DNA of 47,708 bases, from positions 1 to 47,708 of the forward strand of contig CAZKXM010000005.1 of the NCBI GenBank assembly GCA_964556785.1. Direction: 5' to 3'. Made by a program: the position numbers and the translations under genes. The number at the start of each line of letters is the position of its first letter. The stretch's first letter is position 1. The notes under the pieces were generated by a model that saw nothing but the letters and a program-made list of their open reading frames with translations, ran no database searches and was not told the origin of the DNA. The stretch comes from CAG-1031 sp964556785. GTDB taxonomy: Bacteria; Bacteroidota; Bacteroidia; Bacteroidales; Muribaculaceae. Positions 17,514 to 25,900 of the stretch are shown in pieces.

Positions 17514-18500
17514 TCATTTCCCTGACGAAGCAGCGCCCCGGCGCCGGCGCATAATCAGCGACGTCACGCCCCACACCGCAATGAGCACCATCGCCGAACC
17601 GATAAGGCCTGCAAACGTGTTGTCATAATCCGGCATCACCGATGTGGTTTCCTGCACCCGCACGGCTTCACGGACCAGCCGGCTGTCAGACGCCGTAATC
17701 CCGTCAGGACCGGAAACCTTGCCGATCGACCATTCGAGCCCGTCAGGATCCGGCGAGGCGAAAAATGCAAGTCCTCCGCCGCATATCACCGCAAGAGCGG
17801 CGAAAACGGCCACCATGCGTCGGGCGGCGCCACCGTCAGCGGAGCCGCCGCTCCGCCCTGCCGCCGCGTCGAGAAGGTCGGGACGTGAACGCCTGACAAA
17901 CAGCAGCACCGCAGCCGTGGCAAGTCCTTCGCAGATACCGATTATCAGATGGACAGGGAGCATGAACGCCATGAAATGGCGCCACGGAAGCGCCATGATG
18001 CCTGACAGCTCCGTTTCGGCCACAACCATCAGCGCTCCCGCCTCAAGCCCTGCCACGCATGCAAGCACAGAGGCCCACACGATCCGCGCCTTCGCAGCTC
18101 CGCAGCGCATCAGGGGCCGGAACACCAGCGGATAGGCCACAAGGGCCGTCATGGCGCCCATGTTGAGGATGTTGCACCCCAGCGCCATCAGGCCGCCGTC
18201 GGCAAACACAAGACACTGGATGATGATCACCGATGTCAGGGTGAGAAATCCCGCCCAGGGCCCGAGCATGGCCGCAAGCAGCACTCCGCCCACAATGTGT
18301 CCGCTCGAACCCGTGCCGGGAATCGAGAAATTAATCATCTGCGCGGCAAAGACAAACGCACCCATCACCCCCATCAGAGGGACAATGTCGGTGCGTGAAT
18401 TGAGGCGCATGCGGCGCGCAGCAGTGACAATCAGCGCCGAGGCGCCAATTCCTGCCGCCACCGCCACCGGGGGCGACACCAGAGCATCGGCCATGTGCAT
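17514..18500 (-). CDS. cbiM: Cobalt/nickel-binding component, CbiM fused to a CbiN/PDGLE domain
   Basis: 328 residues. The N-terminus MHMADALVS carries the Met-His pair that binds the metal in CbiM/NikM, and the SGHIVGG segment near residue 67 supplies the second conserved His. About six hydrophobic segments follow. After residue 230 or so a PDGLE-type region (SPDPDGLEWSIGKV) and a last membrane helix replace the separate CbiN/NikN subunit. Cobalt versus nickel cannot be decided from sequence. No cobalamin or NiCo riboswitch is seen in the 62 bp upstream. Confidence 0.9.
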   Translation of the reverse strand: MHMADALVSPPVAVAAGIGASALIVTAARRMRLNSRTDIVPLMGVMGAFVFAAQMINFSIPGTGSSGHIVGGVLLAAMLGPWAGFLTLTSVIIIQCLVFADGGLMALGCNILNMGAMTALVAYPLVFRPLMRCGAAKARIVWASVLACVAGLEAGALMVVAETELSGIMALPWRHFMAFMLPVHLIIGICEGLATAAVLLFVRRSRPDLLDAAAGRSGGSADGGAARRMVAVFAALAVICGGGLAFFASPDPDGLEWSIGKVSGPDGITASDSRLVREAVRVQETTSVMPDYDNTFAGLIGSAMVLIAVWGVTSLIMRRRRGAASSGK

Positions 18501-18562
18501 AAGCGAATATTCTTAAGGCTCTGCGCAGAAGAGAGGGTGTGACGGAGGAGGAGGTAATGGCG

Positions 18563-19177
18563 TCAGAGCGAGGGTTGGCGGGTGAGGGTGTAAGAGGTTT
18601 TGTCGATCTTAAACTTGAGGGTGGTAGCGTCCTTGATCGAGAGGCTTCTGAGAGTTTCTGAGGAGGGATAGCGCTGGCGCACTGCGGCACCGAACTGCGA
18701 AGTGATGCTTTGCGCCAGGCCCGGCTTCAGGGTTGCCACATTGGCCGGGGCGGAGCCGCCGGTGAGGGCATCGGCATTGATCACCACCGCATCGGGATCG
18801 ACATTCACGTTGAGCGAGTTTTCATCAAGCGTGAGCTCCACGCGGTCGGCGCTCAGAGCGCGGTATGTGCCAGAAATTGTGGCCGAACCGCTCGCCGTCA
18901 CGCTGACAGGCTGGGTGATGCCTTCAGCGCCGCTCACGGCTCCCGTCACTGACATCAGCGAGGTGACCGTGACGTTGCCGCCGTCCTTGATGGAATCCAC
19001 GGGCACGAAGGTAAATGTTTCGATAATCGTGCCTGTCGATGCGTCTGACTCAAACAGGCGCTCGGGCGTGCCGGCCCATGCGCCCTCGAGATCTTTGGAG
19101 AGAGATGATGCGTTGTCACACGATTGGAAGCCAAAGCCGGCTACGGCTGCGGCCATGAGGATCAGAAGCTTTTTCAT
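18563..19177 (-). CDS. Small lipoprotein of unknown function upstream of cbiMQO
   Basis: 204 residues from ATG 19177; the longer frame to 19213 would bury the signal peptide. MKKLLILMAAAVAGFGFQSC is a clean lipoprotein signal with Cys at residue 20. The mature part starts with DLEGAWAGTPERLF, which resembles the entry of lipocalin-like folds, and the rest is rich in alternating beta segments (VSVTASGSATISGTYRAL). No family is claimed. It lies 62 bp before cbiM on the same strand and may be co-transcribed. A metal-related role is only inferred from position. Confidence 0.72.
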   Translation of the reverse strand: MKKLLILMAAAVAGFGFQSCDNASSLSKDLEGAWAGTPERLFESDASTGTIIETFTFVPVDSIKDGGNVTVTSLMSVTGAVSGAEGITQPVSVTASGSATISGTYRALSADRVELTLDENSLNVNVDPDAVVINADALTGGSAPANVATLKPGLAQSITSQFGAAVRQRYPSSETLRSLSIKDATTLKFKIDKTSYTLTRQPSL

Positions 19178-19256
19178 ATCTTTATCTGGCGAATCTTTTA
19201 GTTGAAACTTCAATAGTGGATTATCAGCATTTCAACAATTGCGTAATGACTAATGT

Positions 19257-20207
19257 TCAGAACGGTTTGCGGTATTTATCGGAGGCCGAATCGTCGAGGA
19301 TGCTGAGATAGGAAGTGTAGCGCGACTGAGCTATCAGATTCTCCTCGAGATCGCGGCGCACGGCGCATCCGGGCTCGTGGGTGTGGGTGCAGTTGCCGTA
19401 ACGGCAGCGGGCGCCGGCAGCGAAAATCTCGGGAAAATAGTGGGCCACCTCGCTCGTGTCGAAATCGATTGTGCCGAAACCTTTCACCCCCGGGGTGTCG
19501 ATGATGAAGCCTCCCGCGGGGTCAGGCAGGGAAAACATTTCGCTGAAAGTGGTTGTGTGCATCCCGGTGTCATGAATGGCCGAAATTTCGGCCGTGCGCA
19601 GGTCGAGCCCCGGAATCAGCGCGTTGATGAGGGTTGATTTCCCCACACCCGAATTGCCTGAGAAGAGGGTAATGCGCCCGGCGAGGTCGCGCCGCAGATC
19701 GTCGATGCCGAGCCCCGTTGCCGCCGACACGGCCCGCACCTCATAGCCTATCGAGCGGTAGAGATACATCACGGCGTCGAGCAGCTCGCGGTCAGCCTCG
19801 TCGGTGAGCAGATCGGTTTTGTTAAAGACGAGCATGGCCGTAATGCCGTAAGCCTCGGCCGTGGCGAGAAAACGGTCAATGAAGGTTGTGGATGTGGCGG
19901 GATGGGCCAGCGTCACCACCAGCAGGGCCAGATCAATGTTTGCCGCGATGATGTGGGCCTCCTTCGAGAGGTTGCTCGCGCGGCGGATAATGTAGTTACG
20001 GCGCGGCGATATCGCAGTGATATAGGCCGTTTCGGCGCCGGTGCCGTCAACGGTCACATGGTCACCCACGGCCACGGGATTGGTGGTGCGGATTCCTTTG
20101 AGGCGGAATTTGCCCTTGATCTTGCAATTGACAGTGGCGCCGTCAGGCATCAGCACCTGATAGGCGCTGCCTGTGTTGCGGATCACTAAGCCTTCATTCG
20201 TTTCCAT
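19257..20207 (-). CDS. rsgA: Small ribosomal subunit maturation GTPase
   Basis: Circularly permuted GTPase that helps late 30S assembly. 316 residues from ATG 20207. An OB-fold is followed by the permuted motifs NKTD (VFNKTDLL near residue 130), the P-loop SGNSGVGKST near 183, and DTPG (IIDTPGVKGF near 235). The zinc site is CRYGNCTHTHEPGC near 267. The longer start at 20219 lies inside the -7 element and is rejected. It has its own near-leaderless promoter. Confidence 0.95.
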   Translation of the reverse strand: METNEGLVIRNTGSAYQVLMPDGATVNCKIKGKFRLKGIRTTNPVAVGDHVTVDGTGAETAYITAISPRRNYIIRRASNLSKEAHIIAANIDLALLVVTLAHPATSTTFIDRFLATAEAYGITAMLVFNKTDLLTDEADRELLDAVMYLYRSIGYEVRAVSAATGLGIDDLRRDLAGRITLFSGNSGVGKSTLINALIPGLDLRTAEISAIHDTGMHTTTFSEMFSLPDPAGGFIIDTPGVKGFGTIDFDTSEVAHYFPEIFAAGARCRYGNCTHTHEPGCAVRRDLEENLIAQSRYTSYLSILDDSASDKYRKPF

Positions 20208-20216
20208 AATCAACGG

Positions 20217-20224
20217 CAAAGATA
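20217..20224 (-). promoter_or_regulatory. -7 element of the rsgA promoter
   Basis: Minus strand TATCTTTG (TAnnTTTG), ending 9 nt before ATG 20207. A TTTC lies 19 nt upstream at the -33 position. It overlaps the end of the T-tract of the preceding terminator. Confidence 0.65.
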
Positions 20225-20264
20225 ATCAAAAACGCGCGATCCTGAAAGAATCAGAAATCGCGCG
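20225..20264 (-). terminator. Intrinsic terminator of the NlpC/P60 gene
   Basis: CGCGCGAT (20233-20240) pairs perfectly with ATCGCGCG (20257-20264); the intervening 16 nt can pair further. Read on the minus strand it is followed by TTTTTGAT. It sits about 47 nt past the peptidase stop and directly before the rsgA promoter. Confidence 0.85.
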
Positions 20265-20310
20265 CAGGGCTGGTTACGGGCCTTATTCGGGAGGAGGAGA
20301 AGAATGATCG

Positions 20311-20940
20311 TCACTCGATCACGCGGCGTGCGCCGATGAAGTGATTGTCATAATATCCGCCGTCGGGGAAATTCTGATAGGTGACGCCATATTTCACCGA
20401 GGCGTGGATAAACTTGCAGGTGCCGCGCTCGGCATCCACTTCGGCCACCATAGCCACATGGCCTACGTTGCCGCGGCCGCTGGAGCGGCTCGAGAAGAAG
20501 AGCAGGTCGCCGGGCTGAAGCTCTTTCACATTGACCTTGTTGCCCTGGAGATACTGCTGGCGCGAACTGCGGTTGAGGGAGATTCCGAACTCACGAAACA
20601 CGTAGCTCGTGAAGCCGGAGCAATCAAATGCCGAGGGGCCGTCGGCGCCGAGGCGGTAACGGGTGCCGAGAAACTTTGCGGCGTAATCCACCATGCGGTT
20701 GGCAAGTCCGGCCGACTTGAAAGGAATGCCTGCGCGCTCCGCTGCAAACGATGCGAAGGGCGAGTTGAGACGAGCGTTCTCATAGGCCTCTTCGACAAAC
20801 CGATTGGAGAGGGCGGGGTTGGTGAGAGCGCTTCGGTGAGCCGCGGGCACCGCTTCAGGTGTCGGCTCGGCCTTTGCCGTGGTAACAAATGAGAGAATTG
20901 CCGCAATGCCTGCAAGCAGGACTTTGATATATTTTTTCAT
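20311..20940 (-). CDS. Exported NlpC/P60 (C40) cell-wall peptidase
   Basis: 209 residues with a signal peptide (MKKYIKVLLAGIAAILSFVTTAKA). The catalytic domain covers the C-terminal half: nucleophile Cys in FDCSGFTSYVF near residue 107, the QPGDLLFFSSR segment near 142, His in GHVAMVAEV near 160, and a third polar residue in KFIHASV near 176. Members cleave the gamma-D-Glu to diamino acid bond in peptidoglycan stem peptides. It is monocistronic, with a -7 element at 21011-21018 and a strong terminator downstream. Confidence 0.9.
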   Translation of the reverse strand: MKKYIKVLLAGIAAILSFVTTAKAEPTPEAVPAAHRSALTNPALSNRFVEEAYENARLNSPFASFAAERAGIPFKSAGLANRMVDYAAKFLGTRYRLGADGPSAFDCSGFTSYVFREFGISLNRSSRQQYLQGNKVNVKELQPGDLLFFSSRSSGRGNVGHVAMVAEVDAERGTCKFIHASVKYGVTYQNFPDGGYYDNHFIGARRVIE

Positions 20941-20991
20941 CAGTGATTCTGAATGGTCTAAGGTTAAAAAATTGATGGGGCCGTCAGGCTC

Positions 20992-21018
20992 CGTTGGATT
21001 TCCAACGCTGCAAAATTA
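20992..21018 (-). promoter_or_regulatory. Promoter -7 element and leader hairpin of the NlpC/P60 gene
   Basis: Minus strand TAATTTTG at 21011-21018 matches TAnnTTTG; no good -33 is seen. Just downstream, CGTTGG (20992-20997) and CCAACG (21002-21007) form a 6-bp hairpin in the predicted leader of roughly 70 nt. Confidence 0.55.
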
Positions 21019-21281
21019 CTCATTTTCTCCCTGACTTAAAAATGCCAAAATATTGAGAATGGCCCAATTACGCCAAATTCAACAGATCTCCACAAATCTG
21101 AATAAAATTTAGCACATGGGAGCGTCTGTTAACAAACAGGCCTCATTTCCGAATTAAAATTACAATAATTAACATCCGTTCACATCCACCCACCCGCTCA
21201 TTCCAGCCCATTTTCCGGGCTATCAAGCTGCAAAACAACCGTCTAAATAAAATTTAACAGATTTCACGCGATTTTACTGCA
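21019..21281. other. AT-rich non-coding stretch with repeated motifs
   Basis: No credible gene. The stretch is clearly more AT-rich than its surroundings. An 11-nt element AATAAAATTTA occurs twice (21101-21111 and 21246-21256), flanked outside by AAATCTG (21094-21100) and its reverse complement CAGATTT (21258-21264). Between them lies TGTTAACA (21127-21134), a perfect palindrome. It could be a regulatory region upstream of the peptidase gene. Confidence 0.5.
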
Positions 21282-21321
21282 CAAAAATCCCTCGCAACGT
21301 GCATTCTGCACGCGGCGAGGG
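21282..21321 (-). terminator. Intrinsic terminator of the porin gene
   Basis: CCCTCGC (21289-21295) pairs with GCGAGGG (21315-21321), and CGTGC (21298-21302) with GCACG (21308-21312), around a 5-nt loop. Read on the minus strand the stem ends in ATTTTTGT. It lies about 80 nt past the stop of the porin gene, the intervening stretch being AT-rich. Confidence 0.85.
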
Positions 21322-21403
21322 GGTGATGTGCAATCTTATTTGTTAAATTTACGGAGCTTACAATTACAATATTTAACTCGCGTTAACTTAAAATTCCGAT
21401 GGC

Positions 21404-22708
21404 TCAGAACGAGAACTGGGCCATGGCGCCTACCCTGTGGGCCCATTGCCCGGTGCCGTCGATGTTGCGGCGCATGCCGAGATCAATTTCGGCGCCCACC
21501 TGAATACGCGCAGTGAGATTCCAGAACCAGTTGGCGGCGATCACCTGCCCGTATTTATATTCCGATCCGGCGGTGCCATCCTCAGGCAGATAGCGCGACT
21601 GCGAATAGTTGGCCGACACGAACATCGAGGGGGTGAAATTGTACTGTACCCCTACGTTCCATCCCACTGCGGCGGGAGCATACATCTCTCCGGCGTGGCC
21701 GGGGCGCTCCACTAGGTCGTAATGGCCCGCCTGAAGGTCACCGCCGAGGCTTTCGTAGCCGCATCCGCCGTTCACACTGGCGTAAGTGGTCCAGCGATAG
21801 TGGGGGTGCCACACCGAACTGAGCTGAAGGCCCCACCCCACTTTATTATAATTCTTCGCAGCGAGCACATCGCGATATGACAGGGTGCGCACAATGCCCG
21901 CGAGCCTTACATGCTCCGCCGCCGAGCCATACTGGACAAACGCGGCGAAATCGGGAAGCCATTCGCTCACCTTCTTCGTATCGGCATTGTCGGAAATGGC
22001 CGTAGAGGGGGTTTCGACCGACACGGCGCCGGTCCATTTCGGCGTGAAATCGTGCATCCATCTGACGAGCACGTTTGTAGGCGTGACCTTATTGTTGGGC
22101 CCGGAGGCATCGACCGACGGGGGCACGGCCGCAGGGTCGCTGAATGTGGAGTTGGCATAGCCTATTGTCCAGTCGTTGATCGTGCCGTAAGCCTTTTTCA
22201 GATGAAAGTCGCGGCCACCGTAGCCGTTGAAATTCGCCTCGATATAGAGCTGATAGTTGCCGAACCGCTTGTCACGGCCTAACACCCGGAAAAACAGCGA
22301 AGTTCCCGAAGGAGTAGTTCCGAATTTGCGGCGATTGGCCGGATCGGGCGTCATGGGAATCAGATAGGGCGAGAAACCGTTGGCGGGAATAGCTCCGCCC
22401 CAGTCATACCACGCGCGCATCCTGACGCATCCGCCGATGCCCATGGCCAGTTTGGCATCCTTGCTCATGAAAAGGAAGTAAGGCGCCGCCGGATCCTGAA
22501 AATGGCGGAACTGGTCATAATAGAAAGCATCAATAAGCGAGCGGATGGAATCCTGATGGGCCTTATGGGATGAGGCACCGTCACTGATATACACTATCTT
22601 TTCGGAACTTTTCAGCGAATCGAGCTGCTGCTCGACGAGCGAGCGGGCCTGAACAGGCAGCCCCGCGAGGGCAGCCACACAAAGGACGGGGGAATAACGT
22701 AGTCGCAT
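21404..22708 (-). CDS. DcaP-type outer-membrane porin-like protein
   Basis: 434 residues with a short signal peptide (MRLRYSPVLCVAALAGLPVQA). After a polar helical N-terminal stretch (VEQQLDSLKSSEKI to DAFYYDQFRHF) it becomes a series of amphipathic strands and ends in Phe (VGAMAQFSF), the signature of an outer-membrane barrel. The order DAKLAMGIGGCVRMRAWYDW, GTSLFFRVLG, YQLYIEANFNG resembles the DcaP trimeric porin family. Substrate unknown. It lies about 200 bp upstream on the map, but downstream in transcription, of the B12 operon, and a terminator separates them. Confidence 0.78.
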   Translation of the reverse strand: MRLRYSPVLCVAALAGLPVQARSLVEQQLDSLKSSEKIVYISDGASSHKAHQDSIRSLIDAFYYDQFRHFQDPAAPYFLFMSKDAKLAMGIGGCVRMRAWYDWGGAIPANGFSPYLIPMTPDPANRRKFGTTPSGTSLFFRVLGRDKRFGNYQLYIEANFNGYGGRDFHLKKAYGTINDWTIGYANSTFSDPAAVPPSVDASGPNNKVTPTNVLVRWMHDFTPKWTGAVSVETPSTAISDNADTKKVSEWLPDFAAFVQYGSAAEHVRLAGIVRTLSYRDVLAAKNYNKVGWGLQLSSVWHPHYRWTTYASVNGGCGYESLGGDLQAGHYDLVERPGHAGEMYAPAAVGWNVGVQYNFTPSMFVSANYSQSRYLPEDGTAGSEYKYGQVIAANWFWNLTARIQVGAEIDLGMRRNIDGTGQWAHRVGAMAQFSF

Positions 22709-22823
22709 AACAACGTGGAATCGAAACAGTGAACGTGATGTTATTTTCCCATATAACGCCCGTGCGGCCCAAAGTGTTTATAATCCATCGCAATCCGCCG
22801 CGAAAATTGCCCGCCAGGGCAAA

Positions 22824-22864
22824 TGAAAGAGCCGCCATCAGGCGGAATAAACCCGATGGCGGCT
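22824..22864 (-). terminator. Hairpin terminator of the B12-capture operon
   Basis: AGCCGCCATC (22830-22839) pairs perfectly over 10 bp with GATGGCGGCT (22855-22864). The minus-strand tail is CTTTCATTTG, a weak T-tract. It lies about 45 nt past the stop of the 1314-residue gene and before the porin gene. Confidence 0.7.
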
Positions 22865-22906
22865 CGCGCAGATTGACTTACGTCACTATTAACTCAACCG
22901 ATTCTA

Positions 22907-25900
22907 TTATTTCACAAGCACTTTCAGCTCAGTTGCACCTTGCTTGAAAATGTAGAAGCCAGGAGCAAGGTGCTTTGCCTGCGTGGCAGTGGCGTTAGTC
23001 AGGATCTGACGTCCGGCCATGTCGTAAACCGTCACAGGTTCGTTGCTGCCGTCGGCAAACAGGTCGGCGATGCCCGCCGGTTCAACAACGGTAACCTCGC
23101 AAGTGGCTGTCACCTCCGGGTTATTGACAAGAGCTACGCTGATTGTTGCTTTGCCCTGCTTGACCGCGGTAACGGTTGCGCTCAGTGCATTGTCAGGCTT
23201 AACGGTGGCTACCGCCTCGTTGTCCGAAGCCCACACAAGAGCGGGTTCGTCGGCATAGTCAGGGAGATAAGTCACGGTGAGAACAACCGAAGGATTGTCA
23301 GTTACATGGAGCGAAGCCTCGGCTGCGTCGAGCGAAAGCTCGGTTACATTAGCGCCGACAACATAGATGGCGCAGGTGTAACTTACGGTTTCAGTGCCGA
23401 CAACACCTGAAGCGGTGACGGTGGCTACACCCTTGGCAACGGCTGTCAGCGTTCCGTTTTCGTCGATTTCAACAACCGATTCATCCGAACTTGTCCAGAC
23501 AATTTCGGGCAGACGTGCGGCAACGGGAGCTGCCACGGCCTTGAGTTCGTAAACGGAGTTGAGAGGCATTGTCACCACATTGTTGGCAACAATCACATCA
23601 TCGCTGCCCTCACCGAGATCGAGCGTAAAGCCGACGGCTTTATTATAATATGTATTGTCAGCCTCGTCATAGTAGACCCTCAGGCCTTCAAACACGGGAT
23701 AAGCGTCCCGGCCGATTGTCTGGAAGAAGGCGTCGCCAAGCTTGTAGGCGATTTCGCCTGAAGCCATCTGCTCGGCTGTGACAAGCTCGGAATGGTCGTC
23801 AAAATCGCAAGCAAAGGTAGTGAACGCATTCTCCACACCGTCGTTGCTCAAGCCTACACAAGCTCCGACTGAGATTGCGCCGGTAACTTCGCCTACGTTA
23901 AAGAGATTGGTAATACTCTGATTATCAGCATGACTACCGACTACGCCTCCTGAATTATTGCCGCCTTTGACCTGACCGGCATTAAAGCTATTGTGGAGCT
24001 CGGTCTGTAAACCCATGAGAGCGCCCACAACACCGCCTGTGGAATTCACACCGTCGATGTTGCCGAAGTTTGCACAGCGGTCGATCAATGAATAGTTGGA
24101 AGTTAATCCGGCCACACCACCTGCATTGTTGTCTGTGGCTTTTACATCGGCATAGTTCTGACAGTTGATGATGTTAGAGTAAAGATAAGCATAGCCTACA
24201 ATACCGCCAACATACATCTTGCCTGACACATAGCCCGTTACCGAGAGATTGCGAATCACCGAAACGGCATTGTCATCGCCATACTTCATGTAGCCGAACA
24301 GGCCCTGATAGTTTGCGGTCGGATTGTTGACATAGAGGTTTTCAACGGTGAAGCCTTGGCCGTCAAACTCGCCGATGAACGATTTTGCTCTTGCCACGCC
24401 AATGGGGGTCCAGTCGTAGTTACCGAGGTTGATGTCGGCTGTCAGCTTGGCAGTGCGGGCTGCGGCAGCTTCGGTGTTGACCATATTGGCGAAGTAAGCC
24501 AGCTCGGCACCGTTGCCGATGAGGTAAGCACCCTCGGCATCGCGAGCGGGCTCGGTCATGGTCTTGCCGTCCCATGTGGTTTCCGATGCAACCATCTCCA
24601 CCTTGAACACGATTTCGCCCTCGGCATCGTCGCCGATGTTGAAATCATTGCGGTAACATTCATATCCTTCACCGCCTACAACGACAGAGTATGTTCCGTA
24701 GGTGCCGCTGTAAAGACCGTTTTCGCCGGCTTCAATTTCCTTTCCGGCAAAGGTCATTGTAACGTCGGTGTTTGCGGGAACGCCTTCAACCTTGATGTCG
24801 AAATAACGTGTTTCAGATACGGGAAGCTCAATCGAAGGAATTGCGCCGAAATATGTTTTGTGGGCAATGGCGGTGAAATTAGGCGAACGACCTGCCACGG
24901 GATCAATCACACGGTGGTTGCCGATAGGGTCGCCGTAGCCGTTCACCTGAATAACGCCGTCGTTCATCACGAATGTCTTTGACGCCTCAAAATCGAAATC
25001 TTCAGGAATGGTTACCGTCACAGCCTGAGCCGAGGCTGCCGAGCCGAAGGTATACTGGCCCGCGCCGAGAATCAGCGATGACCCGTTAGGCACGCCGTTG
25101 TATGTGACATAGGCACTCATGTTGTAAATGCCCGCGAGCTTATTGGCGGGGTGGAACAGGCCCGAATACTGGACATTCACCTGATCGCCGGGCTGGAAAA
25201 TTTTGCTGTCGGGGCGCGTTGCGTTGTTAATTTCGCGGTGGCATGGGCGGGCACGGAGCACCTGATAGGCGGCATGGCCCGAAGCATCGGTGAGGCGCAC
25301 AATCTGGCGTCCCTCCTTCAGGAGCAGGGTCACTGAGCCGTCAGCGTTTATAGTCACGCCCTCCTTGCCGAAGCCGGCATAGGTTGCCATCTGCTCGCCG
25401 ATTGTGGGATAAGCGATCTCCACATTGGCAGCGTTTTCGGGAGTGAAGGTGTAGGCGAAACCGGGCTCAGTGTCGAGGTAGTAGAACACGTCGTGCTCGG
25501 CATCGACATATTTGCCTGAATTTTTCTTGGCGTCGAGGTTATAAGCCTCATTGATGAGCATATTGGGAACAACAGTCGATTCAGCCTCGCCAACCGTCAC
25601 AACATAAGCAGCTGTGTTTTCGGGCCAGATAGCGCCCCAGAATTCCCCGCCGAGATAGTTGTTCTTGTCGGCCGCGGAGTAATAGTTGAGATTGATGCCG
25701 TCGTAGCTGACGAGCACAATCGCGGTGCCCTTGGCCTTTGCCTTGATGTTGGCCCATGCCGAACCCACGCCCTGCTCAATCTCTATGACGCCGGTTGAGG
25801 GCTTGCCGTCAAGCCCGAGAACGGTGTAATGGAAATCAGGTTCGATGAAATAATTGTTTGTGGAATTGTCGGTCAGCTCCCATGTGCGCATGGCGTGAGC

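Noticed and set aside
18501..18562. Possible cobalamin or NiCo riboswitch before cbiM
   Set aside because: Only 62 bp are available and no B12 box or NiCo four-helix core is present; a distant GCTCTG/CAGAGC pair is too weak to call.
21328..21516. Plus-strand 62-codon frame in the AT-rich intergenic region
   Set aside because: Its 3-prime part is antisense to the porin gene and no promoter or motif supports it.
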